NCBI RefSeq assembly: GCF_030269545.1
Contig: NZ_BSTN01000027.1
Coordinates: 18,523 to 82,522, forward strand
Reading direction: 5' to 3'
Source: Actinomadura sp. NBRC 104425
GTDB taxonomy: Bacteria > Actinomycetota > Actinomycetes > Streptosporangiales > Streptosporangiaceae
Length of the DNA: 64,000 nucleotides
Shown: piece by piece, positions 35,253 through 42,749 of the stretch
Layout of the letters: the number at the start of each line of letters is the position of its first letter
How positions within the stretch are numbered: the first letter of the stretch is position 1
Notes under the pieces: model-generated
Databases searched by the model: none
Told to the model about the DNA's origin: nothing
The model's input: only the letters and a program-made list of their open reading frames with translations
Position numbers and translations under genes: made by a program

Positions 35253-35312
35253 CGGTGGCGGAGGAATCGGTGGCGGAGGAATCGGTGGCGGTGGGACCGG
35301 TAGCGGGGGGGA
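35253..35312. repeat. 15-base tandem repeat, four copies, in an intercistronic gap
   Basis: Two identical copies of CGGTGGCGGAGGAAT (35253-35267, 35268-35282) and two degenerate copies (35283-35297, 35298-35312) lie in tandem between the FAD oxygenase stop and the cyclase start. They also contain GGAGGAA-like elements on the plus strand. No gene is encoded. Confidence 0.9.
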
Positions 35313-35338
35313 CGGTGGACGGCGAGTCCGGGCGGCGG

Positions 35339-36814
35339 TCAGCGGGCGGCGGGGCCGAACCAGCGGGTGAGCGTGTCGGCCAGGTCGCCGGCGCCGGGGG
35401 AGGTCCAGGCGACGTAGCCGTCGGGGCGTATCAGGACGGAGTCGGCGGGCGGGTCGAGGTCGGTGCCGGCGGGCTCGGCGGTGACCACGTCCACCCGGTC
35501 GGTCCAGCCCGCGGCGGCGCGCCGCAGACCGGCGTCGTCGGACAGGTCGAGCAGCACGCCGCGGCCCGCGTGCAGCAGCGCGGTTGTACTGGTCTTGCCG
35601 GACCCGGTGGCCAGCTCCTGGGGCGGCATCCGGCGGCCGAGCAGCGGGTGGTCGCCGGGACCGACGTCGTAGCGGATCTCCAGCCCGCTGACCATGCCGA
35701 CCAGGTGGCGCGCGACCTCGGGGTACTCGGCCAGCTCGGTGAGCAGCTCGCGCAGCGGGCCGGTGTTCTCGCCGGTGAGGAACAGCAGGCCCTGCGCCTG
35801 GGTGTTCATCAGCAGCCGCGCGCCCACCGGGTGCCGTTCGGAGTGGTAGGTGTCCAGCAGCCCGTCGGAGATCCGGCCGCGCACCACCGCGGCCAGTTTC
35901 CAGCCGAGGTTGACCGAGTCCTGGATGCCGACGTTCATGCCCTGCCCGCCGGCGGGCAGGTGGATGTGCGCGGCGTCGCCCGCCAGCAGCACCCGGCCGC
36001 GCCGGTACTCGGTCACCTGCCGGGCGGCGTCGCCGAACGCGGTGGTCCACACGGCGGTGCCGCCGCTGATGTCCTCGCCGGTGAGGCGCCGCCAGCCCGC
36101 GGCGACCTCCGCGAACGGCGGCGGCTCGGTGCGCCTGCGCGGCGGGCGCCCCCGTTCGCACACCACGATGCGGGTCACGCCGTCGCCGAGCGGTCCGGCC
36201 AGGACCATGCCGCCGGGGACGGGCTCGCCCGCCCAGCGCGGCCTGATGTCGACGTCCTTGACGTCGGCGATGAACATCTCCACGGTCGCGGCGGTGCCGG
36301 GGAAGTCGAACCCGGCGAGTTTGCGCACCGTGCTGCGGCCGCCGTCGCAGCCCACCAGGTAGCAGGCGCGCAGCCGCCGGGGGCCGGCCGGGCTTGCGAC
36401 CTCGACGTCCACACCGTCGCCGTCGTCGGACAGCCCGACCACCTCGTGGCCGCGGCGCACGTCGCCGCCGAGGTCGTCCACCCACCCGGCGAGCATCGCC
36501 TCGGTGCGGCTCTGCGGGATGCTCTTGCCGCCGAAATGCGCGCCCTCCAGCACGCCGAAGTCCAGCGGGATGCCGGCGAAGTGCCCGACGTTGCTGGTCT
36601 CGACCTCGCCCAGCCGGGGCAGCAGGCCGCGCTGGTCGAAGGACTCCATGGTGCGGGCGGTGAAGCCCAGGCCGCGGGACTCGCCGGTGGGCTCGGTCAG
36701 GCGTTCCAGGACGACGACGTCCACGCCCGCCAGCCGCAGTTCGCCGGCGAGCATGAGCCCCGCGGGCCCTGCGCCGACCACGACGACGGGGACGGTTTCC
36801 TTCTGCTCGGTCAC
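35339..36814 (-). CDS. FAD-dependent polyketide hydroxylase, PgaE/UrdE/JadH-like
   Basis: A 491-residue class A flavoprotein monooxygenase. It has the FAD motif VVVVGAGPAGLMLAGELRLAG, the DG-motif region YLVGCDGGRSTVRKLAGFDFPG, the second FAD motif GRVLLAGDAAHIHLPAGGQGMN, and a C-terminal thioredoxin-like domain ending in WFG. Similarity in wording to PgaE, including SRGLGFTARTMESFDQRG and NTQAQGLLFL, suggests C-12-type hydroxylation of an angucyclinone. The start is GTG with GGAAGGA upstream. It is the first gene of the E-F-A-B-accB-accE unit. Confidence 0.93.
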   Translation of the reverse strand: MTEQKETVPVVVVGAGPAGLMLAGELRLAGVDVVVLERLTEPTGESRGLGFTARTMESFDQRGLLPRLGEVETSNVGHFAGIPLDFGVLEGAHFGGKSIPQSRTEAMLAGWVDDLGGDVRRGHEVVGLSDDGDGVDVEVASPAGPRRLRACYLVGCDGGRSTVRKLAGFDFPGTAATVEMFIADVKDVDIRPRWAGEPVPGGMVLAGPLGDGVTRIVVCERGRPPRRRTEPPPFAEVAAGWRRLTGEDISGGTAVWTTAFGDAARQVTEYRRGRVLLAGDAAHIHLPAGGQGMNVGIQDSVNLGWKLAAVVRGRISDGLLDTYHSERHPVGARLLMNTQAQGLLFLTGENTGPLRELLTELAEYPEVARHLVGMVSGLEIRYDVGPGDHPLLGRRMPPQELATGSGKTSTTALLHAGRGVLLDLSDDAGLRRAAAGWTDRVDVVTAEPAGTDLDPPADSVLIRPDGYVAWTSPGAGDLADTLTRWFGPAAR

Positions 36815-37045
36815 CTGCTGTTCCTTCCAGGAGCGGGCGGAGGCCGGCCCGAGGCACGCCGAAGACCGGAAGCGCCCCGGGGGCGTCCGGTGGAAGGGCT
36901 CGGGAGGCCGGTTGGGCGGCGGAGCGCGTGCGGCGGCGACGCGGCGCCGAGACAGGGGTAGCGGTAGGCCCGGTTGCGGTAGGCGGAAATCCTTGCGGAA
37001 TCAGCGGGAGCGCCCGTTTTCGGGCATGGCTCAACCGCGAGGAAA

Positions 37046-37075
37046 AGTGTGACATCGCCGCCGCGCGGCAGTCAA
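37046..37075 (-). promoter_or_regulatory. Cluster promoter P1: TTGACT-N15-TGTCACACT
   Basis: On the minus strand TTGACT (37070-37075) is followed after exactly 15 bases by TGTCACACT (37046-37054), about 230 bases before the first oxygenase start. The same pattern occurs at 53802-53831 and 38648-38677. The rest of the gap 36815-37045 is a pyrimidine-rich leader with no gene. Confidence 0.6.
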
Positions 37076-37099
37076 GGCGGCGGTGAAACGCCCCGGCAT

Positions 37100-37139
37100 G
37101 CCGAAGGCCGGGCCCCGAGCCCGGGTCCCGGCCTTCGGC
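37100..37139 (-). terminator. Terminator after the EthD-like gene
   Basis: A perfect 13-base stem (37100-37112 with 37127-37139) with a 14-base loop lies 14 bases after the EthD-like gene and 25 bases before promoter P1, insulating the two units. Confidence 0.85.
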
Positions 37140-37152
37140 GCAGGTCAGACGG

Positions 37153-37887
37153 TCACACGACGACCTTGCGCCGGGCGAGCGCGGAGAAGCTGGAGCCCGC
37201 CTCCACGTAGTCGGCCTGCCTGGCCCGCAGCCGGTCGTACACCGCGGCGAGCCCGGTGAAGTCGGTCACGACGGTGGTGACGATGGCGTCGTGCAGGTCG
37301 GCCGCGTTCGGGTTCAGCGAGCCCTCGCCGCCCTGAACCAGGTTGTGCACCCGCCGCCGGACGACGGCGCGGTAGTCCGCGTCGGCGCCCAGCCACTCGG
37401 CCTCCGCGGCGAGCGCGGCGCGGAACGCGGCGACGTCCATGCCGGGGCGGCGGCGCAGGAACTCGATGGCCACCAGGGCGCCGTCGCCGCCGGACGTGCC
37501 GTCGCCGGCGTCGTCCAGCACGGTCTCCTCGGCGACCTCGTACACCGTGGCCGGTTCGGAGAAGATCTCGGTGCCCATGTAGATCTCGTCGGGCCGCACC
37601 GTGGCGAGGTACTCGGCATCCTGCAGGGTCGCCTCGAACCCCGCCCGGTCGTCGCAGCTGTGCTCGACCACCACGAGCAGGTCGTCGGCGCGCCGGTGGA
37701 GCGTGCCCGCGGCCACGCCGTCCGCGGCCGTGAGCACCCGGTTCATCACGTATCCGGTGAACAGGTCGCGGACGGCCGGCACCGACATGGCCAGCGCCGA
37801 GTGCTTCTCGATGACGTAGTCCTGGCCGTTCCGGCGGCCGACCCCGGGACGGGGGCCGCGGGTGACGATGATGTCCTTGAAGGTCAC
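37153..37887 (-). CDS. EthD-like two-domain alpha/beta-barrel protein
   Basis: A 244-residue protein with two ferredoxin-like halves resembling EthD or ABM barrels: an N-terminal half with YVIEKHSALAMSVPAVRDLFTGYVMNRVL, and a C-terminal half with ALVAIEFLRRRPGMDVAAFRAALAAEAEWLG. Such proteins act as cyclases, oxygenases or partner proteins on aromatic substrates. It starts with GTG after GAGAGGAA, 40 bases downstream of the FrnE-like gene, with which it probably forms an operon. Location inside the cluster implies a tailoring role; the reaction is unknown. Confidence 0.65.
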   Translation of the reverse strand: MTFKDIIVTRGPRPGVGRRNGQDYVIEKHSALAMSVPAVRDLFTGYVMNRVLTAADGVAAGTLHRRADDLLVVVEHSCDDRAGFEATLQDAEYLATVRPDEIYMGTEIFSEPATVYEVAEETVLDDAGDGTSGGDGALVAIEFLRRRPGMDVAAFRAALAAEAEWLGADADYRAVVRRRVHNLVQGGEGSLNPNAADLHDAIVTTVVTDFTGLAAVYDRLRARQADYVEAGSSFSALARRKVVV

Positions 37888-37927
37888 GAGGCGTTCCTCT
37901 CCGTGCGGAACTGCGGCCGGACCGGTC

Positions 37928-38530
37928 TCACCCGGTGTGCTGCTGCAGGAAGCGGGACAGGTCCTGGATTTCGGGCGAGACCAGCATGTACTTCTCGTCG
38001 ATGATGAGGGTGGGCACGCCGACGACGCCGTACCGGGACGCCCGGGCGAGGTCGGCGTTGACCTCGTCGGTGTAGGCGCCCGGCGCCAGCGGGGGCAGCC
38101 CCTGCTCGGCGGCGATCTCGTCGAGCGTGCCGGCGTCGCCGATGTTGCGGCCCTCGACGGCGAACGCGCGCATCAGCGCCTCCGCCGTCTCGGTGCCCTT
38201 GCCGTGCGCGTGGCCGTGCTTGACCAGCCGGTGCGCGTCGGCGGTGTTGGCCATGATGGCGCGGTCCAGCCGGTAGCCGATGCCGACCTGGGCCGCCAGG
38301 TCGGTGACGAGCTTCTGCCGGCGCCTGTCCTCCTCTCCGTGGATGCCGTAGCGGTTGGCGTGCGCCTGGGACAGCGTCCAGGTGACGTCGGACGGGTAGG
38401 ACGGGTCGAGCTGGAAGGCCCGCCAGACCAGTTCGGGCTTGACGCCGACCTGGTCGAGCGCGATCGACAGCCGGCGCTTTCCGATGTAGCACCAGGGGCA
38501 GACCATGTCCGAGAAGACTTCGATTCTCAT
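37928..38530 (-). CDS. DsbA-family oxidoreductase, FrnE-like
   Basis: A 200-residue thioredoxin-fold protein with the CPWC active site at residues 11-14 (SDMVCPWCYIGKRRL) and the cis-proline segment GVVGVPTLIID. Sequence is FrnE-like (ALDQ, WRAFQLDPSYP, ALMRAFAVEGRNIGD); FrnE takes its name from the frenolicin polyketide cluster, and members are cytoplasmic disulfide isomerases or oxidoreductases. It has no signal peptide. Its presence in the cluster suggests redox maintenance of a biosynthetic enzyme or a chemical step on the polyketide. Confidence 0.88.
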   Translation of the reverse strand: MRIEVFSDMVCPWCYIGKRRLSIALDQVGVKPELVWRAFQLDPSYPSDVTWTLSQAHANRYGIHGEEDRRRQKLVTDLAAQVGIGYRLDRAIMANTADAHRLVKHGHAHGKGTETAEALMRAFAVEGRNIGDAGTLDEIAAEQGLPPLAPGAYTDEVNADLARASRYGVVGVPTLIIDEKYMLVSPEIQDLSRFLQQHTG

Positions 38531-38559
38531 GGCCCCACTCTAGGAAACGAGCACACTCA

Positions 38560-38571
38560 ATGTAAGAACAT
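38560..38571. promoter_or_regulatory. Inverted repeat ATGT-N4-ACAT upstream of the frnE-like gene
   Basis: A short inverted repeat with spacer AAGA lies 30-41 bases before the minus-strand start at 38530 in an AT-rich patch of the otherwise GC-rich gap 38531-39046. It may be an operator for a MarR/HxlR-type regulator. Confidence 0.35.
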
Positions 38572-38647
38572 ACCTTTTAGTTAGTGCCTTTCCTAGGGGT
38601 AGGCGCGGTCTTCCCGCGGAGGTCCGGACGGTGCCGCCCGACCGCTG

Positions 38648-38677
38648 TTGACGGCGCCCGCGCGAGCGTGTCACGCT
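38648..38677 (+). promoter_or_regulatory. Cluster promoter P3: TTGACG-N15-TGTCACGCT (TGTCACGCT at 38669-38677)
   Basis: TTGACG (38648-38653), 15 bases, then TGTCACGCT (38669-38677) on the plus strand, about 370 bases upstream of the ketoreductase start at 39047. It matches P1 and P2 in both halves and in spacing. No gene is supported between it and the ketoreductase. Confidence 0.55.
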
Positions 38678-38990
38678 TTCGAGCGCGGGCGAGGTGTGCC
38701 CACGGCACCGCCGATCGCGACACCGCCGATGACGACCCCGGCGGTGGTCCGCCCGCCGTTCCACCGGGCGCCCGCCCGCGTCCCTTCGCACCGTCACGTT
38801 CCGGCCCCCGGCACGCGCGCCGAGGCGGCCCGCGACGTGCGCCTTCGCACCGTTCTCACGTCCGCCGTGCCCGGCTTCCGTCAGGCCCCTCGCTCGGGGT
38901 CCTGCCGCCGTGCGCGCGGACGCCCGGCCGCACGCGGCGGCGTCTCGACGCCCGCCGCGCCACCCCCTCGCCGGCTTGCGCCGGTCCCGT

Positions 38991-39036
38991 TCGGCACCCG
39001 ATGGCACCCGATGGCACTCGATGGCACTCGATGGCA
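38991..39036. repeat. 10-base tandem repeat (ATGGCACYCG) abutting a ribosome binding site
   Basis: Four full copies (first degenerate) and a partial copy of a 10-base unit, TCGGCACCCG, ATGGCACCCG, ATGGCACTCG twice, and ATGGCA, end directly at AGGAGG of the ketoreductase gene. Each unit carries an ATG; the one at 39011 is in frame with the gene. Confidence 0.9.
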
Positions 39037-39046
39037 GGAGGCAGAC

Positions 39047-39814
39047 ATGGGAGTTCTCGACAACAAGATCGCACTGGTCACCGGGGCGAGCCGCGGCATC
39101 GGCAAGGCGATCGCCGAGCGGCTGGCCCGCGACGGCGCGCTGGTCGCCGTGCACTACGCCGGCAATTCCGGGGCCGCCGAGAAGACCGTGGCGGGCATCG
39201 TCGAGTCGGGCGGCTCGGCCTTCGCCGTGCAGGCGGAGCTGGGCGTCCCCGGTGACGTGGACACGCTGTTCGACCGGCTGCGCGCCGGGCTGGCCGAGCA
39301 CACCGACCGGTACGAGCTGGACATCCTGGTCAACAACGCGGGCGAGCAGACCGCCGCCGGGCTGGCCCCGGAGGACATCACGCCCGAGGCGTACGACCGG
39401 CTGTTCGCGGTCAACGCCAAGGCGCCGCTGTTCATCACCCAGCGGGCGCTGACGATCGTGCCGGAGGGCGGCCGGATCATCAACATCTCCTCGGGCCTGA
39501 CCCGGTTCGCCGTGCCCGAGCAGCTGGCGTACGCGACGACCAAGGGCGCGCTGGAGCAGATCACGCTGCACTACGCCCGGCACCTGGCGCCGCGCGGGAT
39601 CACCATCAACACCGTCGCGCCGGGCATCACCGACAACGGCAGCCCGGTGTTCTCCATCCCCGAGGCGCGCGAGCAGATGGGCCGGTTGTCGGCGTTCAAG
39701 CGGGTCGGCACCGCCGAGGAGATCGCGGGCGTGGTGGCCTTCCTCGCCGGTCCCGACGGCGGCTGGACCACCGGCGCGTTCATCGACGCGACCGGCGGCA
39801 CGCTGCTGGGCTGA
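39047..39814 (+). CDS. SDR ketoreductase, angucycline tailoring (LanV/PgaM-reductase-like)
   Basis: A 255-residue short-chain dehydrogenase: cofactor motif TGASRGIGKAI, NNAGEQT, the catalytic YATTK with serine in NISSGL, and a C-terminal GAFIDATGGTLLG. In angucycline pathways a reductase of this type (LanV, or the C-terminal half of PgaM/UrdM) reduces the C-6 ketone; that role is inferred from context. AGGAGGCAGAC precedes the ATG at 39047, and an in-frame ATG at 39011 lies inside a tandem repeat. It begins a plus-strand tailoring operon. Confidence 0.88.
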   Translation: MGVLDNKIALVTGASRGIGKAIAERLARDGALVAVHYAGNSGAAEKTVAGIVESGGSAFAVQAELGVPGDVDTLFDRLRAGLAEHTDRYELDILVNNAGEQTAAGLAPEDITPEAYDRLFAVNAKAPLFITQRALTIVPEGGRIINISSGLTRFAVPEQLAYATTKGALEQITLHYARHLAPRGITINTVAPGITDNGSPVFSIPEAREQMGRLSAFKRVGTAEEIAGVVAFLAGPDGGWTTGAFIDATGGTLLG

Positions 39815-39845
39815 CCGGCCCGCGGCTGGAACGGAAGTGACGGTC

Positions 39846-40430
39846 ATGGCGCAACGCCCCGTCCACCTCGCCGTCATCACCGGCAGCGTCCGGAACGGGC
39901 GGTTCGGCCCGACCGTGGCCCGCTGGTTCCTGGAGCAGGCCGAGGCCTGCCCGGACGTCACCGTCGAGCCGATCGACCTGGCGGACGTCACCCTGCCGGC
40001 GCGGCTGCCCGAGTTCGACATGCGGGACCGGCCGCCGGAGGCGGACGCGCTCGCCGAGCGGCTCACCGCCGCGGACGGCTACATCGTCATCACACCCGAG
40101 TACAACCACAGCTTCCCGGCCTCCCTGAAGCACTTCATCGACTGGTTCATGGAGGAGTGGCAGGCCAAGCCGGTCGGCTTCGTCTCCTACGGCGGCATGG
40201 CCGGCGGCCTGCGCGCGGTGGAGGCGCTCCGCCTGGTCTTCGCCGAGCTGCACGCGGTGACCGTCCGCGAGACGGTCAGCTTCCACAACCACCGCGAGCG
40301 GTTCGGCGCCGACGGGCGGCCGGTGGAGCCGGAGGGCTGCGAGCAGGCCGCCAAGATCCTGCTCGACCAGCTCGTCTGGTGGGCGCTGGCGCTGCGGGAG
40401 GCCAAGCAACGGCGCCCCTACCGCCGCTGA
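39846..40430 (+). CDS. NAD(P)H-dependent FMN reductase
   Basis: A 194-residue flavodoxin-fold reductase of the NADPH-dependent FMN reductase family. It has VITGSVRNGRFGPTVARWF at the FMN-phosphate loop and ITPEYNHSFPASLKHFIDWF, the hallmark PEYN motif, then GFVSYGGMAGGLRAVEALR. It would supply reduced flavin to a cluster monooxygenase. A GTG at 39837 is the alternative start; I prefer the ATG at 39846 with GGAAG upstream. It lies 31 bases after the ketoreductase. Confidence 0.88.
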   Translation: MAQRPVHLAVITGSVRNGRFGPTVARWFLEQAEACPDVTVEPIDLADVTLPARLPEFDMRDRPPEADALAERLTAADGYIVITPEYNHSFPASLKHFIDWFMEEWQAKPVGFVSYGGMAGGLRAVEALRLVFAELHAVTVRETVSFHNHRERFGADGRPVEPEGCEQAAKILLDQLVWWALALREAKQRRPYRR

Positions 40431-40467
40431 CCGACCGCCCGAGCAACCGACGCGGAAGAGGACTGAG

Positions 40468-41328
40468 ATGTCGACCATCACCACGGTCCTGGTGACCGGC
40501 GCCACCGGTTCGGTCGGGCGGCACGTCGTCGACCGCCTGCTGGCGCGCGGCGTCACCGTCCGGGCGCTCACCCGCGCCCCGGCCCGGGCGCGGCTGCCGG
40601 AGGCGGTCGAGGTGTTCGCCGGCGACCTGACCCGGCCCGACACGGTGCGCCCGGCCGTCGAGGGCGCCGACGGGCTCTATTTGTTTCCGGTGCCCGAGAC
40701 CGTCGAGGAGATCGTGCGGATCGCCGAGAAGGCCGGGGTGCGCCGGGTGGCGGTGCTCTCCTCGCTGACCGCCGGCGACGAGGTGCAGGCCAACGCCACC
40801 AAGGACCACCACCGCGCGGTGGAGCGCGCCGTGGAGGCCGGGGGCTTCGAGTGGACGCACGTGCGGCCCGGCGAGTTCGCGGGCAACGTGCTGTGGCGGT
40901 GGGGGCCGGCGATCCGCGCCGAGGGCGTGGCCCGGGCCCCCTACGGCGAGTCGCGGCGGGTGCCGGTCCACGAGGACGACATCGCCGCGGTCGCGGTCGC
41001 CGCGCTGCTGGAGGACGGGCACGCGGGGAAGGCGTACGAGATCACCGGCCCGCAGGTGCTCACGCAGCTCGACCAGCTGCGGATCATCTCCGAGGTGACC
41101 GGCCGCGAGCTGGGGTTCGTCGAGCTCACGCACGAGCAGGCGCGCGAGCTGATGAGCCCGCACGTGCCCGCCGACCTGCTGGAGGGCGTGCTCGGCTACA
41201 TGCGCGAGTCGGTCGGCGCCGACCTGAAGGTGCACGCGGACACGGTCGAACGCGTCACCGGGCGGCCCGCCCGCACGTTCGCCGAATGGGTCGCCGACCA
41301 CGCCGACGCGTTCCGCCCGGCGAGCTGA
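40468..41328 (+). CDS. NmrA-like NAD(P)-binding protein (first copy)
   Basis: A 286-residue atypical SDR of the NmrA/NAD(P)H-binding type: VLVTGATGSVGRHVVDRLL at the N terminus, RRVAVLSSLTA, FEWTHVRPGEFAGNVLW and PVHEDDIAAVAVAALLEDG. The usual YxxxK catalytic pair is absent, as in NmrA proteins, which act as reductases or redox sensors. It follows the FMN reductase by 37 bases and ends the operon at a strong terminator. A paralogue lies at 42750. Confidence 0.82.
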   Translation: MSTITTVLVTGATGSVGRHVVDRLLARGVTVRALTRAPARARLPEAVEVFAGDLTRPDTVRPAVEGADGLYLFPVPETVEEIVRIAEKAGVRRVAVLSSLTAGDEVQANATKDHHRAVERAVEAGGFEWTHVRPGEFAGNVLWRWGPAIRAEGVARAPYGESRRVPVHEDDIAAVAVAALLEDGHAGKAYEITGPQVLTQLDQLRIISEVTGRELGFVELTHEQARELMSPHVPADLLEGVLGYMRESVGADLKVHADTVERVTGRPARTFAEWVADHADAFRPAS

Positions 41329-41370
41329 CCACGCCGCGGCGGTGCGGCCGCCGCGCGCATCCGGCACCGG

Positions 41371-41401
41371 CCCCCGGTCCGGCTCCGGGCCGGACCGGGG
41401 G
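41371..41401. terminator. Bidirectional terminator with perfect 13-base stem
   Basis: 41371-41383 pairs perfectly with 41389-41401 around the loop TCCGG. It separates the convergent tailoring operon and the HxlR gene. Confidence 0.85.
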
Positions 41402-41427
41402 GTCGCCGCCTGCGCTTCGGCGGACGT

Positions 41428-41829
41428 TCAGGCGGACTCGCCCGCGGCGCGGTCGTAGCGCTGCTGGGCGGCGACGATGTCGTCGGTGCGGCAGGTGATC
41501 CAGTCGATCAGCGTGCGCAGCAGCGAGGCCAGTTCGCGGCCGAGCGGGGTCAGCGCGTAGGAGACGCGCGGCGGCGTGCTGGACTCCACGGTCCGGTCGA
41601 TCAGGCCGTCGCGGATGAGCAGCCGCAGGTTCTGCGACAGCATCTTCTCGCTGATGCCGCCGATGTTGTCGCGGAGCTGGTGGAAGCGCATCGGGCCCTG
41701 GTGCAGCGAGGTGACGATCAGCGTCCCCCACCGGTTCGCCACGTGGTTGAGCACCACGCGGCTGGGACAGTCGTCGACGAACGGGCCCTGCCGGCCGCGA
41801 GGCGCCACACGTTCCAACTCGGCCTCCAT
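41428..41829 (-). CDS. HxlR-family transcriptional regulator
   Basis: A 133-residue winged-helix regulator of the HxlR type: DCPSRVVLNHVANRWGTLIVTSLHQGPMRFHQLRDNIGGISEKMLSQNLRLLIRDGLIDRTVESSTPPRVSYALTPLG in outline. The cysteine at the start of the core (DDCPS) is a frequent redox or quinone sensor in this family. The ATG at 41829 follows GAGGTGGG; a GTG nine bases earlier is possible. It is divergent to the ABM-like gene, which it probably regulates, perhaps sensing an intermediate of the pathway. Confidence 0.88.
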   Translation of the reverse strand: MEAELERVAPRGRQGPFVDDCPSRVVLNHVANRWGTLIVTSLHQGPMRFHQLRDNIGGISEKMLSQNLRLLIRDGLIDRTVESSTPPRVSYALTPLGRELASLLRTLIDWITCRTDDIVAAQQRYDRAAGESA

Positions 41830-41866
41830 CTCACCCACCTCAATTCTTTCTTATGGGTTTGGAGCT

Positions 41867-41901
41867 TACCGGCAGGTAGGCGCCTTGTCTCTCGTACCTG
41901 C
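41867..41901. promoter_or_regulatory. TACC/GGTA inverted repeats, candidate HxlR operator
   Basis: TACC-N4-GGTA (41867-41878) lies within GCAGGTA (41872-41878) ... TACCTGC (41895-41901), an inverted repeat with a 16-base gap, in the 146-base divergent region between the HxlR and ABM genes. Confidence 0.5.
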
Positions 41902-41975
41902 ACGCCCTATTTTGTCCAGTCGAAGAAAAATTTCGTGATAGGTCGGACTCGTTGCGAATTCATTTTGGAGGCGAC

Positions 41976-42719
41976 ATGCGGCTCGCCGCACCCCGTCCGT
42001 TCGATGTCATGCTCGCCGCGACCGGTGTCACCGTGGTGAGCCACTGGGCCGTCCCCGACCCCGACCGCCAGCGCGAGGTGGCCGACGCGCTGTTCGCCGC
42101 CTGGGAGGCCGGACCGCTGCCGGACGGGCTGCTGTCGGCCGACACCTTCACCAGCACCACTGAAAAACCCCAGGGCGAGGAGAAGCTGAACACCGAGGAC
42201 AGCGCGGTCGTCGCGGTGACGCAGTGGCGGTCCGCCGAGGACTACGAGCGCTTGGCGGCCACCGCGCCGCAACCGCCCGACTTCCCGGGCGTGCGGCGCC
42301 CCGAGCCCGTCGTGCACCGGCTCTACCGGGGAACATTCCGCCGCGACCTGCCCACCTCGGTGCCGACCCAGGAGCCCGCCGGCGGCGCCGACGCCGAGCC
42401 CGGCTGCATCTTCATCGCCGAGTTCGAGATGGCCGACACCGAGTCGGCCCAGCTGTGGTCGGATGCGGTGTACGACGCACTGGAGGAGGCGGTCGTCCGC
42501 AAGGGGGTGCTGCCCGGCTGGATCTCCAGCCACCACTTCCTCAGCCTGGAGGGGCGGCGGGTGTTCCAGTACGCCCAGTGGGCGTCGCCCGCCGCGCACG
42601 AGGAGTTCCTGGAGAGCGACCTGCGGCAGGACGTGCTGCGCCGGGCCGGGGGCCTGTCGAAGGTCAAGAGCGCGCTGGGCCAGCGGTACGTGCACCACGC
42701 CGGGCTGCGGCAGGGCTGA
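41976..42719 (+). CDS. Two-domain ABM-like oxygenase, possible JadG/GilOII/AlpJ-type
   Basis: A 247-residue protein with two dimeric-alpha/beta-barrel halves. The first includes VTVVSHWAVPDPDRQREVADALFAAWE and VVAVTQWRSAEDYERL; the second includes GCIFIAEFEMADTESAQLWSDAVYDALEE and VFQYAQWASPAAHEEFLES. The size and fold class are those I associate with angucycline ring-opening oxygenases such as JadG, GilOII and AlpJ, which use reduced flavin; that comparison is from memory of the families, not an alignment. GGAGGCGAC precedes the ATG; the frame also opens at 41952. It is divergent from the HxlR gene and 30 bases before the second NmrA gene. Confidence 0.65.
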   Translation: MRLAAPRPFDVMLAATGVTVVSHWAVPDPDRQREVADALFAAWEAGPLPDGLLSADTFTSTTEKPQGEEKLNTEDSAVVAVTQWRSAEDYERLAATAPQPPDFPGVRRPEPVVHRLYRGTFRRDLPTSVPTQEPAGGADAEPGCIFIAEFEMADTESAQLWSDAVYDALEEAVVRKGVLPGWISSHHFLSLEGRRVFQYAQWASPAAHEEFLESDLRQDVLRRAGGLSKVKSALGQRYVHHAGLRQG

Positions 42720-42749
42720 CGGGCGCCGAGAGCGGAAGGACCACACCTG

